Part shown: in pieces, positions 26,274 to 34,633 of the stretch
Layout of the letters: the number at the start of each line of letters is the position of its first letter
How positions within the stretch are numbered: the stretch's first letter is position 1
DNA from: Pseudoduganella rivuli
Lineage (GTDB): Bacteria > Pseudomonadota > Gammaproteobacteria > Burkholderiales > Burkholderiaceae_D
Reading direction: 5' to 3'
DNA length: 64,000 bases
Assembly (NCBI RefSeq): GCF_009674485.1
Contig: NZ_WKJJ01000016.1
Coordinates: 124,001-188,000, forward strand
Notes under the pieces: generated by a model
The model's input: the letters and a program-made list of their open reading frames with translations, nothing else
Databases searched by the model: none
What the model was told of the DNA's origin: nothing
Made by a program: the position numbers and the translations under genes

Positions 26274-26368
26274 GAAACCTCTGAATTACTGTGTTGCTGT
26301 GGCCTGACAGGCGCAGGCGGCCGACAGGCGTTGCCTGCCCGCCACCCGGGACACATCGTTTGCGGTGA

Positions 26369-26722
26369 TTAAGCCTGGGCGGCCACGACCACCATCTCCA
26401 CCAGCCACTTTGGATCGGCCAGTTTGGCTTGCACGGTGGCGCGCGGCGGCGTGGCGCCTTGCACGACCCACTCTTCCCACACGGCGTTCAGCGCAGGGAA
26501 CAGCGCCAGGTCGGTGATGTAGATCTGCGTCATCAGGATGCGCGACTTGTCGCTGCCGGCTTCGGCCAGCAGCTTATCGATACTGGCCAGCACTTCGCGG
26601 GTCTGGCCCGTGATGTCGGCGTCAGGGTTGCCTGCTGCAACTTGGCCGGCCAGGTATACGGTGCCATTGTGGATCGAGGCTTCGGACAGGCGCTTGCCTA
26701 CGTGCAGTCGTTTGATTTCCAT
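26369..26722 (-). CDS. RidA/YjgF family protein
   Basis: 117 residues with the RidA fold: IHNGTVYLAGQVA, then QTREVLASIDKLLAEAGSDKSRILMTQIYITDL and the final PPRATVQAKLADPKWLVEMVVVA. Arg in PPRATV is the key residue for imine/enamine hydrolysis in RidA. The Cys often seen near it is missing and the subgroup (Rid1-7) cannot be set by eye. ATG 26722 is used. It is 13 bp downstream of the hydrolase gene, on the same strand. Confidence 0.9.
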   Translation of the reverse strand: MEIKRLHVGKRLSEASIHNGTVYLAGQVAAGNPDADITGQTREVLASIDKLLAEAGSDKSRILMTQIYITDLALFPALNAVWEEWVVQGATPPRATVQAKLADPKWLVEMVVVAAQA

Positions 26723-26735
26723 TGCTATCTTTCGT

Positions 26736-27617
26736 TTATGAGTTGAGTAAAAATTCCCGTGCAATCGCGATCTGGTCGTCATGCACGAAGGTTGGAGCGT
26801 GACCGACGTCCGGTATCTCCACCAGCGTGGCTTTTGGCCCGCGCTGCGTCATGTTGTCCGCCGTCGCGCGCGACAGCAGGTCGGATTGGGCGCCGCGCAC
26901 CAGCAGGGTCGGGCAGCGGATCGCGTCGTACGCGGCCCACAGCGCGGCCTGGTCCGCTTCCGCGGTTTCAATGGTGGTCGAGCGGAAGGGTTGGGCCAGG
27001 CCCAGGTCATAGTGGCGCGTCCACTGGCCATCGCTGTCCTGCACCAGCACGTCGGCGGCCAGCTTGTGCCACTCGGCGTCCGTGTGGGGACCGAAGGTCA
27101 GTGAAATGTCGCGCACGAATTTGGCAGCCATCTCGAAGGTCGGAAAGCGCACGTCCTGGCCGATGTAATCGCCGATGCGCTGCAACGCCGCGCCATCCAA
27201 TGTGGGGCCGATGTCGTTCAACACCAGGCGGCTGATGGGGCTGTCCGGCAGCGACGCCAGGCCCATGCCGATCAGGCCGCCCATCGACGTGCCGAACCAG
27301 TGCACGTCCTTGCGTTCCGTGTGTCCAGTGACTGCGGCAATCAACGTCACCATGTCGGCCACGTATTGCGGCAGGCGGTACAGTTGGGGATTGCGCAGGC
27401 GGCCGGAGCGGCCGCGGCCCACGACGTCGGGGCATACCACGCGGTACTTGTCCGCCAGCGCGCGCGCCAGGTTGTCGAAATCGTCTGAAACGCGGGTCAC
27501 GCCGTGCACGCAAATGAGCACGTCGGGATTATCCGCCTCCCCCCATTCCTTGTACGCCATCTGGTGCAAGCCGCTCAGGGAGATGCATTGCACAGACTTT
27601 ATTTTCGCTTCAAGCAT
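26736..27617 (-). CDS. Alpha/beta hydrolase
   Basis: 293 residues. The nucleophile elbow GTSMGGLIG (Ser near 112), the oxyanion-region HGVTR near 39-43 and a late GHAPTF (His near 272) give a plausible Ser-Asp-His triad, with Asp in LLVRGAQSDLLS. ATG 27617 is chosen because AAGGA lies 6 nt before it, whereas the ATG at 27623 directly abuts that sequence. It is upstream of ridA, probably in one transcript. The substrate is not evident; a small ester, lactone or C-C bond substrate is possible. Confidence 0.88.
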   Translation of the reverse strand: MLEAKIKSVQCISLSGLHQMAYKEWGEADNPDVLICVHGVTRVSDDFDNLARALADKYRVVCPDVVGRGRSGRLRNPQLYRLPQYVADMVTLIAAVTGHTERKDVHWFGTSMGGLIGMGLASLPDSPISRLVLNDIGPTLDGAALQRIGDYIGQDVRFPTFEMAAKFVRDISLTFGPHTDAEWHKLAADVLVQDSDGQWTRHYDLGLAQPFRSTTIETAEADQAALWAAYDAIRCPTLLVRGAQSDLLSRATADNMTQRGPKATLVEIPDVGHAPTFVHDDQIAIAREFLLNS

Positions 27618-27728
27618 GCCCATTCCTTTTTTTCAATGCGACATTTTACAGGGTTACACGTAAAATCCTAAACCAGTGTAGCTCAGGCCTTTCCCTATAG
27701 ACAATATAGACAACCGCAAGGAACATCC

Positions 27729-28523
27729 ATGACCGCATCCCTCCTCAAAGGCAAGACCGCACTCGTTACCGGCTCCACATCCGGCATTGGACTGGGCATG
27801 GCCCGCTCCCTGGCCGCCGAAGGCGCCAACATCATCTTCAACGGTTTTGGCGACACCCATGAAATCGCCCAGCTGCAAAGCGCCACGGCCAAAGAATTCG
27901 GCGTACAAACGGCGTACCACAATGCCGACATGTCCAAGGCGTCGGAAATCGAAACACTGTTCGCGTTTGCCGCCGACCGCTTCGGCGGCATCGATGTCCT
28001 CGTCAACAATGCCGGCATCCAGCATGTGGCCAACGTGGAAGATTTTCCTGTCGACAAGTGGGATGCGATTATCGCCATTAACCTGACGTCCGCCTTCCAT
28101 ACGACGCGCCTGGCGCTGCCCTACATGCGCAAGAAAAACTGGGGCCGCATCATCAACCTGGCCTCCGCGCACGGCCTGGTCGGGTCGGCCGGCAAGTCCG
28201 CCTATGTGGCGGCCAAGCACGGCCTGGTGGGGCTGACCAAGGTCACCGCGCTGGAAACCGCGCAAACCGGCGTCACCTGCAACGCGATCTGCCCGGGCTT
28301 CGTGCTGACGCCGCTGGTGCAAAAGCAGGTCGATACGCGCGCACTGAAGGAAGGCTTGACCAACGACGAGGCGAAAAAAGCCTTGTTGGCTGATAAGCAA
28401 CCCTCCGGCGAATTCGTGACGCCGGAAGAACTGGGCGGGCTGGCCGTGTTCCTGTGCTCCGACGCGGCCAAGCAGGTGCGCGGTGTGGCGTGGAACATGG
28501 ATGGCGGCTGGGTCGCGCAATAA
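27729..28523 (+). CDS. bdhA: 3-hydroxybutyrate dehydrogenase
   Basis: 264 residues, SDR fold. The cofactor motif TGSTSGIGLGMA (about 15-26), NNAG (about 93-96), catalytic Ser in ASAHGLVGSAGKSAY with the YVAAK Tyr/Lys pair, and the C-terminal WNMDGGWVAQ match bacterial D-3-hydroxybutyrate dehydrogenases. It oxidises D-3-hydroxybutyrate to acetoacetate with NAD+, a step in polyhydroxybutyrate use. The acetoacetate-activating CoA-transferase is encoded at 32.6-34.0 kb. AAGGAACATCC precedes the ATG. Confidence 0.92.
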   Translation: MTASLLKGKTALVTGSTSGIGLGMARSLAAEGANIIFNGFGDTHEIAQLQSATAKEFGVQTAYHNADMSKASEIETLFAFAADRFGGIDVLVNNAGIQHVANVEDFPVDKWDAIIAINLTSAFHTTRLALPYMRKKNWGRIINLASAHGLVGSAGKSAYVAAKHGLVGLTKVTALETAQTGVTCNAICPGFVLTPLVQKQVDTRALKEGLTNDEAKKALLADKQPSGEFVTPEELGGLAVFLCSDAAKQVRGVAWNMDGGWVAQ

Positions 28524-28540
28524 CCACGGCTATGTCTGAT

Positions 28541-28573
28541 ATCACGCATACGTATTATCCGTATGCGTGATAG
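28541..28573. repeat. Long perfect palindrome between bdhA and dctA
   Basis: TATCACGCATACG (28541-28553) and CGTATGCGTGATA (28561-28573) form a 13 bp perfect inverted repeat with a 7 nt spacer, 18 bp after bdhA. No T-run follows, so it may be a regulator site or an mRNA stability stem rather than an intrinsic terminator. Confidence 0.6.
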
Positions 28574-28642
28574 CCACAATAGATGACTTGACCGCTTTGG
28601 CGGAAGATCGCTCCCATCAAATCAAACCAGGGGGACGCGATC

Positions 28643-29947
28643 ATGAACAAGAAACCGTTTTACAAAATTCTCTACGTACAAGTGCTGTTCGCCATTCTGG
28701 CGGGCGTGCTGATGGGCATTTACCTGCCCACCGATGCGGTGGCCATGAAGCCGCTCGGCGATGGCTTCATCAAGCTGATCAAAATGATCATCGCACCGGT
28801 GATCTTCTGCACCGTGGTGGCCGGTATTGCCGGTATGCAGGACGTCAAGAAAATCGGCCGCGTCGGCGGCAAGGCGCTGCTGTACTTCGAAGTGGTCTCC
28901 ACTTTCGCCCTGGTGATCGGCCTGATCGTGGCCAACGTGCTGCGCCCGGGTGACGGCTTCAACGCCGACCCGCACACGCTGGACACCAAAGCCATCGCGC
29001 AATACACGGAAAAAGCCAAATCGCAGACCACGCAGGACTTCGTGATGAACATCATCCCGAACACCTTCGTCGATGCGTTTGCCAAGGGCGACATCCTGCA
29101 AGTGCTGCTGATCGCGATCCTGTTCGGCTTCGCCCTGTCGCTGATGGGTGAGCGCGGCAAACCTGTGACGAAATTCATCGATGACATTGCCCACGTGATC
29201 TTCGGCATGGTCAACATCGTCATGAAAGTCGCTCCGATCGGTGCATTCGGCGCCATGGCCTTCACCATCGGCAAATACGGCATCGCTTCGCTGAAACCGC
29301 TGGCTGCCCTGATGGGTTCGTTCTACCTGACTTGCTTCCTGTTCGTGTTCGTCGTGCTGGGCGCCATTGCCAAGATGACCGGCTTCTCGATCACCCGCTT
29401 CATTTCGTACATCAAGGAAGAATTGCTGATCGTGCTGGGCACCAGCTCGTCGGAAAGCGCGCTGCCTTCGCTGATGCGCAAACTGGAAAAACTGGGCTGC
29501 TCCAAGCCAGTGGTCGGCCTGGTGGTACCAACCGGCTACTCGTTCAACCTGGACGGCACCAACATCTACATGACGATGGCTGCCCTGTTCGTGGCACAGG
29601 CAACCAACACCGAACTGACGCTGGCGCAGGAACTGACCATCCTGGGCGTGGCCATGCTGACTTCCAAAGGCGCTTCCGGCATCACCGGCGCCGGCTTCAT
29701 CACCCTGGCCGCAACCCTGGCTGTGGTGCCGACGATTCCAGTGGCCGGCATGGCGCTGATCCTGGGTATCGACCGCTTCATGAGCGAATGCCGCGCCCTG
29801 ACCAACTTCGTCGGCAACGGTGTGGCGGCGGTGGTGGTGTCGAAGTGGGAAAAAGAACTGGATGTCGCAACCATGCAACGTGAACTGGCCAATCCGTCCC
29901 CGATTGGCGAGGTCTCGGAAGCGACGCCGGTCGCCAAGGTAGCCTGA
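28643..29947 (+). CDS. dctA: C4-dicarboxylate/cation symporter
   Basis: 434 residues of the DAACS (glutamate/dicarboxylate) family with eight membrane helices and two re-entrant loops. It shows the serine-rich hairpin tip (VLGTSSSESALPSLMRK), the substrate-binding NMDG-like stretch (YSFNLDGTNIYMTMA) and GIDRFMSECRALTNFVGNGVA in TM8, the DctA signature. It imports succinate, fumarate and malate with protons. GGGGGA precedes the ATG. It is followed by a strong terminator. Confidence 0.95.
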   Translation: MNKKPFYKILYVQVLFAILAGVLMGIYLPTDAVAMKPLGDGFIKLIKMIIAPVIFCTVVAGIAGMQDVKKIGRVGGKALLYFEVVSTFALVIGLIVANVLRPGDGFNADPHTLDTKAIAQYTEKAKSQTTQDFVMNIIPNTFVDAFAKGDILQVLLIAILFGFALSLMGERGKPVTKFIDDIAHVIFGMVNIVMKVAPIGAFGAMAFTIGKYGIASLKPLAALMGSFYLTCFLFVFVVLGAIAKMTGFSITRFISYIKEELLIVLGTSSSESALPSLMRKLEKLGCSKPVVGLVVPTGYSFNLDGTNIYMTMAALFVAQATNTELTLAQELTILGVAMLTSKGASGITGAGFITLAATLAVVPTIPVAGMALILGIDRFMSECRALTNFVGNGVAAVVVSKWEKELDVATMQRELANPSPIGEVSEATPVAKVA

Positions 29948-29982
29948 TTAGCTAGCCTGATTTTCCATCCTTGCAGTTCTTG

Positions 29983-30010
29983 ACGGCACGCCTCGGCGTG
30001 CCGTTTTTTT
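29983..30010 (+). terminator. Rho-independent terminator after dctA
   Basis: ACGGCACGC (29983-29991) pairs with GCGTGCCGT (29996-30004) and is followed by seven Ts (30004-30010). It stands between the convergent dctA and PEP-CTERM genes. Confidence 0.9.
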
Positions 30011-30012
30011 AT

Positions 30013-30657
30013 TTAGCGGCTGCGGCGGCGCAGTCCACCCAGGCCGATCAGTCCCGTCATCATCAACAGGACGGAAGCCGGTTCCGGCAAGCCGACGCGG
30101 ACATCGTCAATCGCGGCGGCGGAAAATCCGGAAGTCCGGTTGGCCGTGGCAAACGCGTAATAACGCACTTCGTCGAATCCCCCCACGTCGGCCAGCCCCA
30201 GGATGGCGCCATCCGGCTTCGAGAAATTGCCGCTGCCGGTCTGTACGCCATTGTTGTACGTCTTCCAGTACCCGTTCAAATTCAGGTAACCGGTGCCGGC
30301 CGCGAATTCCACGTTGTAGAAATCCGACCCGTCGGTGCGGCGGATGCTGATGTACGCATTGTTGCCGGCCGTCGCCATGTAATTGCCGGCAAAAGCGGGG
30401 CTCAGTTCGCTCGGGTCGTCATAGCAATCGATTCCCGCATAGCCGCAGCCATTGTTGTTGGCGGAACCGGTATAGCTGAACAGCAGGCCGCCCTCCGCGT
30501 AATTGTTGGACAGCGTGATATTGCTGCCGAAATTGGCGCTGTAGACGGGATCCCATACCGCGGAACCCTGCCCAAAGGTGGCGACCACCGTGGCCGATGC
30601 CTGGCCGCCCGCCAGCAGCGACGCGGCCAGCGCCAGATGTCGTAACGTCTTGTTCAT
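30013..30657 (-). CDS. PEP-CTERM sorting domain protein
   Basis: 214 residues. Signal peptide (MNKTLRHLALAASLLAGGQASA), a Gly/Asn/Tyr-rich beta-type body, and a C-terminal sorting tag: LPEPAS at about 189-194, a hydrophobic helix (VLLMMTGLIGLGGL) and the basic end RRRSR. Such proteins are processed by exosortase (EpsH/XrtA type) encoded elsewhere and go to the exopolysaccharide matrix or cell surface. It lies 11 bp downstream of the rhamnogalacturonan lyase gene on the same strand, suggesting co-expression. No catalytic motif recognised. Confidence 0.88.
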   Translation of the reverse strand: MNKTLRHLALAASLLAGGQASATVVATFGQGSAVWDPVYSANFGSNITLSNNYAEGGLLFSYTGSANNNGCGYAGIDCYDDPSELSPAFAGNYMATAGNNAYISIRRTDGSDFYNVEFAAGTGYLNLNGYWKTYNNGVQTGSGNFSKPDGAILGLADVGGFDEVRYYAFATANRTSGFSAAAIDDVRVGLPEPASVLLMMTGLIGLGGLRRRSR

Positions 30658-30668
30658 GCTTGTCTCTT

Positions 30669-32408
30669 TTATGGTTGTTTGATGAAGTCCACGGCATCCC
30701 ACGCATAGCCGGGACTCAGGTATTTCACGCCCGACGAGCCGCTGATGGCGGTCAGGGTCAGCACGTTGTCCCCGACCACCAGTTCGCTGGCGGGGACGTT
30801 GAAGGTGTAGAGGGTGTTGTTGCCCCGGTACGTCCCCACCGTCAAGGTGCGGGTCGACGGTTGTGTCGACGCGGCCGGGTTGGCCGGGATCCAGCCATTG
30901 ATTTGCGGTTTCGGACGCCCGCCCGCATAGGCCGCCGTAATACCCAGGCGTAATTGATAATTGGCGATCTCGCTTTGCTTCAGCTTGAAACGGACCGTCA
31001 GCGTGCCGTTGACGTCTTTCCACTGGTACGCGGGGAAGCCGGTAGCCGCGGCGGACGTGCCCACCGTGTAATCCGGCGGCACCCACGATGCCATGCGCAC
31101 ATCGGACGGGTGCATGGTGGTGAGTTTGGCGCCATTGATGAATTCGGTCGGCGTGCCATCCCAGTCGCCGATGCGCCACTGTGCGACTGCCTTGCTGGGG
31201 TCGCCCGCTGCCACATCGATGGTGTTCAGCGCCACGGTGCCGCCCGCCGACACCGTCACGTTTTGCGTCGCCACCACATATTCATTCTTGTACACCTTCA
31301 GCGTGTACGTACCGGGCAGCATGCCCGTGCTGTCGAAATGCCCCGTGCCCGCATCCGCCCTGGCCCAGTATTGCGCCGTGCCGTTGGCAAAGCCCACCGT
31401 GTATTCATACGCCGGGTCCATGCCGGACAGGCCGACGCCGGCCACCCTGCCCCGTCCCGCCGCGCCGACGTAACCGGTCAAGCCCAGGCTGCCGAGGAAG
31501 GACGTGTCGCCCGCGTCCGGCACGCCGCCATTGTTGAATACCAGCGTGTACTGATTGAGGATGCTGGTGCGCAGGGCTTCCGTCTGCGCTTCGCCATAAT
31601 TGACGATGTACGTGATTTCCTGGTTGGTCGACGTACCCTGGTTCAGCAGGCTGCGGTAAAACGGACCGCCGGAATTGCCTTCATTGTTGTCGCGCACCAC
31701 CCACATGCCGACGCCGCCGGCATTGTTGGTGGCGCCGATGTATTGCCAATCCTTGAGGCGCATGTTCGAGTAATGCTTGGAACGGGTTTCGCCGTTCGGC
31801 AAGCCGAACACGTCCCCCGACTCCACCGTCGACGTGGTGCCGCGCAGGTCGGACGGCACGGGACCGTTCGGCAACGCACTGATGGGAATGCGCAGGATGA
31901 AGCGGGCCAGTCCCAGCGTGTTGGGCTCCGTCGTGAAATACGTGCCCATGTAGACATTGTTGACGCCCCGCTTGACGATGTAATAGTGCGTCAGGTTACC
32001 GGCCGTGACCGTCACCTTGACGACGTCGGCCCCCACCGTGGTGGCCGCCACGTTGACGGCGGACACACCCGTGTACAAATAATCGAAGCCGGAATTGACC
32101 TGGCTGCCGCGCGACTGGTCCTGGTATTGCACGCCGTTGTACACCATCGATGCGATGTCGCCGGCCGATTGCGTGCTGACGCCATTGTCGAGGCGGCGGA
32201 TTTTCAGCACCAGTCCGGCGCCGGTATCGATCGTGTAAAAGTTGGCGTCTTCCGTCAGGCCGAACGTGTCGGCCACGGCGCCCATGCGGACGCTTTTCGT
32301 GCCGGCGGCCAGGCCGGCATCGGGCGCGCCGCCACAGGCTGTCATGAGGGCGCCGGTCGTCAGGGCGAGCGCAGCCATCCCTGCCACGGGGAATCGGGTC
32401 AATTGCAT
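30669..32408 (-). CDS. Rhamnogalacturonan lyase, polysaccharide lyase family 4, lipoprotein
   Basis: 579 residues. A lipobox (ALMTAC, Cys25) marks it as a lipoprotein. Domain order follows PL4: a catalytic beta-sandwich (about 45-310, with GLPNGETRSKHYS and NSGGPFYR), a fibronectin-like domain (about 315-400, GYVGAAGRGRVAGVG) and a carbohydrate-binding-like domain (about 405-579, ISGSSGVKYLSPGYAWDAV). The family cleaves rhamnogalacturonan I of pectin by beta-elimination. Lys211 matches the catalytic Lys of the fungal enzyme, but the catalytic His position seems to be Glu273 (NYGEAQTE). It may therefore be weakly active, altered or binding only. Confidence 0.9.
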   Translation of the reverse strand: MQLTRFPVAGMAALALTTGALMTACGGAPDAGLAAGTKSVRMGAVADTFGLTEDANFYTIDTGAGLVLKIRRLDNGVSTQSAGDIASMVYNGVQYQDQSRGSQVNSGFDYLYTGVSAVNVAATTVGADVVKVTVTAGNLTHYYIVKRGVNNVYMGTYFTTEPNTLGLARFILRIPISALPNGPVPSDLRGTTSTVESGDVFGLPNGETRSKHYSNMRLKDWQYIGATNNAGGVGMWVVRDNNEGNSGGPFYRSLLNQGTSTNQEITYIVNYGEAQTEALRTSILNQYTLVFNNGGVPDAGDTSFLGSLGLTGYVGAAGRGRVAGVGLSGMDPAYEYTVGFANGTAQYWARADAGTGHFDSTGMLPGTYTLKVYKNEYVVATQNVTVSAGGTVALNTIDVAAGDPSKAVAQWRIGDWDGTPTEFINGAKLTTMHPSDVRMASWVPPDYTVGTSAAATGFPAYQWKDVNGTLTVRFKLKQSEIANYQLRLGITAAYAGGRPKPQINGWIPANPAASTQPSTRTLTVGTYRGNNTLYTFNVPASELVVGDNVLTLTAISGSSGVKYLSPGYAWDAVDFIKQP

Positions 32409-32600
32409 ATTGTCTCCTGGTTATTTGATGTGATTGGCGGCGCCGCCAGGAGAGTATTCAATTGTCAGCAATGCATGGTCAACGGTGCACGCCGCGTGTG
32501 ATGGAAAGAATCACACGGTTGATTGAGTGGAAACGATTTCGGGGGAAGCAGGAAGGAACGGCGTGGCAGGAACGCCACGCCGTCGGGTACGGCGGAGGGA

Positions 32601-33251
32601 TTACAGCGCGGAGAAGTCCAGCTCGACGCCGGTCGCGGCGGCAATCTGTTCACGGGTGACGCCGGGCGCCAGTTCCGTGACTTTCAAGCCCGATGGCGTC
32701 ACTTCCATCACACCCAGGTCCGTGATGACCAGGTCCACCACGCCGACACCGGTCAGCGGCAAGTCGCACTGCTTGAGCAGCTTGTGCGACGTGGAGCCAT
32801 CCTTGGCCGTGGCCACGTGTTCCATCAGCACCACGACTTTTTTCACGCCAGCCACCAGGTCCATGGCGCCGCCCATGCCTTTGACCATCTTGCCCGGGAT
32901 CATCCAGTTGGCCAGGTCGCCCTTTTCCGACACCTGCATCGCGCCCAGGATGGCCAGGTTGATCTTGCCGCCACGGATCATGCCGAACGAATCGGCCGAG
33001 CTGAAGTAGGCTGCGCCCGGCAGGGCGGTGACGGTCTGCTTGCCCGCGTTGATCAGGTCCGCATCGACCTGGTCATCGGTGGGGAACGGGCCGATGCCCA
33101 ATAAACCGTTTTCCGATTGCAGGAACACTTCGATGTCCGCCGGCACATAGTTGGCCACCAGGGTCGGCAAGCCGATGCCCAGGTTCACATAAAAACCGTC
33201 CTGCAATTCCTTGGCTGCGCGCGCAGCCATTTGATCACGAGTCCATGCCAT
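32601..33251 (-). CDS. scoB: 3-oxoacid CoA-transferase subunit B
   Basis: 216 residues. The SENG motif (QSENGLLGIGP, Glu near residue 47) holds the catalytic glutamate that forms the enzyme-CoA thioester. The start MAWTRDQMAARAAKEL and the MGGAMDLVAG stretch match the B subunit of succinyl-CoA:acetoacetate CoA-transferase. GAGGAG lies before ATG 33251. It follows scoA by 14 bp. With bdhA it would take 3-hydroxybutyrate via acetoacetate to acetoacetyl-CoA. Confidence 0.93.
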   Translation of the reverse strand: MAWTRDQMAARAAKELQDGFYVNLGIGLPTLVANYVPADIEVFLQSENGLLGIGPFPTDDQVDADLINAGKQTVTALPGAAYFSSADSFGMIRGGKINLAILGAMQVSEKGDLANWMIPGKMVKGMGGAMDLVAGVKKVVVLMEHVATAKDGSTSHKLLKQCDLPLTGVGVVDLVITDLGVMEVTPSGLKVTELAPGVTREQIAAATGVELDFSAL

Positions 33252-33265
33252 GTTCGTCTCCTCAC

Positions 33266-33964
33266 TCAGTTGGCGCGTACGGTGCGCTGTTCGATACGTT
33301 TTTCCGGCGTCGCGTTGACCACGATGCGATGCACGAAAATCCCCGGCGTATGCACTTCATCCGGATCGATCTCGCCCACTTCCACCAGCTCTTCGACTTC
33401 CACGACAGTGATCTTGCCCGCGGCGGCCACGTTGGGATTGAAGTTGCGCGCGGTCTTGCGGTACAGCAGGTTGCCGGCCTTGTCGGCCTTCCACGCCTTC
33501 ACCAGCGACACGTCGGCCACCAGTGCGCGTTCCATCACGTATTGCTCGCCATCGAATTCACGGATTTCCTTGCCATCGGCAACGATGGTGCCGACGCCGG
33601 TCTTGGTGAAGAAGGCCGGGATACCGGCGCCGCCGGCGCGCAGTTTTTCCGCCAGCGTGCCTTGCGGCGTGAATTCCAGTTCCAGTTCCCCGGCCAGGTA
33701 TTGGCGCGCGAATTCCTTGTTTTCACCGACGTACGACGAAATCATTTTCTTGATCTGGCGGGTTTCCAGCAACTGGCCCAGGCCGAAACCATCGACGCCG
33801 GCATTGTTGGAAATCGCCGTCAAGCCTTTGGCGCCGCTGTCGCGCAGCGCGGCGATCAGGGCTTCGGGGATACCGCACAGGCCAAAACCACCGACCGCGA
33901 TCGTCTGGCCGTCCTGGACGATGCCGGCCAGTGCGGCGGCGGCATCGGGATAAACTTTATTCAT
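33266..33964 (-). CDS. scoA: 3-oxoacid CoA-transferase subunit A
   Basis: 232 residues. GGFGLCGIPEALIAALRDSG (about 31-50) is the CoA-transferase family I signature. GKEIREFDGEQYVMERALVADVSLVKAWKADKAGNL and the terminal PEKRIEQRT block are standard for the alpha subunit. First gene of the two-gene operon; AAGGGACACC precedes the ATG. A PAS-LuxR regulator gene starts 102 bp away on the opposite strand and may control it. Confidence 0.93.
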   Translation of the reverse strand: MNKVYPDAAAALAGIVQDGQTIAVGGFGLCGIPEALIAALRDSGAKGLTAISNNAGVDGFGLGQLLETRQIKKMISSYVGENKEFARQYLAGELELEFTPQGTLAEKLRAGGAGIPAFFTKTGVGTIVADGKEIREFDGEQYVMERALVADVSLVKAWKADKAGNLLYRKTARNFNPNVAAAGKITVVEVEELVEVGEIDPDEVHTPGIFVHRIVVNATPEKRIEQRTVRAN

Positions 33965-34066
33965 TTGGTGTCCCTTATCTTTTGATAGATTTGCACTGTT
34001 TCTGAAACGGATACCAGAATAGAATACGGCCTCTGAAAGTACAATACCGTAGAATTACCGCTCCCT

Positions 34067-34630
34067 ATGAACAGCCCCCTGCCCGGCATCGATTTCGAAA
34101 CCATCTTCATGGAAGCGCCGGTGGGCATGTGCGTGTCGGAAAACCGCGTCATTCTCGCGGCCAATATCGCGCTGGCCGCGATGTTCGGCTATCACCGCGT
34201 CGAACTGGCCGGCAAATCGTTTTCCATGCTGTACCCCACGCAGGATGAATTCAAGCGCACGGGCGACCGCATCATCCCCATCATGAACGCCAAGGGCCGC
34301 TATTCGGACGAGCGCATCATGCTGCGCGGCAGCGGCGAACTGTTCTGGTGCCACGTCACGGGCCACGCGCTCAATCCCCATGAACCGCTGGGCCGCGGCA
34401 TCTGGACGTTTGAAGATGTCAGTGAAAAGCGCCCGGTGACGGCGGAATTGACGGCGCGGGAACGGGAAATCGCCGCGCTGCTGGTGGAAGGAAAAACCAG
34501 CAAGGTGATTGCGCGCGATGTGAATTTATCGCCGCGCACGGTGGAAATGCACCGGGCGCGGCTGATGAAGAAGTTCAGCGCGGCGACATCGTCGGAACTG
34601 GTGCACAAACTGGTCGGCGTGCACCTGTAA
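34067..34630 (+). CDS. PAS domain plus LuxR-type helix-turn-helix regulator
   Basis: 187 residues. A PAS fold covers about 8-120 (FMEAPVGMCVSENRVILAANIALAAMFGY, then WCHVTGHALNP and IWTFEDVSE). The LuxR/GerE HTH covers about 125-185 (LTARERELAALL-like, LSPRTVEMHRARLMKKF). It resembles the PAS-LuxR regulators that sit beside CoA-transferase or acyl-metabolism genes in Burkholderiales. No phospho-acceptor receiver domain is present, so the PAS domain itself is the probable sensor. The gene is divergent from scoAB and ends 3 bp from the convergent SDR gene. Confidence 0.85.
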   Translation: MNSPLPGIDFETIFMEAPVGMCVSENRVILAANIALAAMFGYHRVELAGKSFSMLYPTQDEFKRTGDRIIPIMNAKGRYSDERIMLRGSGELFWCHVTGHALNPHEPLGRGIWTFEDVSEKRPVTAELTAREREIAALLVEGKTSKVIARDVNLSPRTVEMHRARLMKKFSAATSSELVHKLVGVHL

Positions 34631-34633
34631 CGT

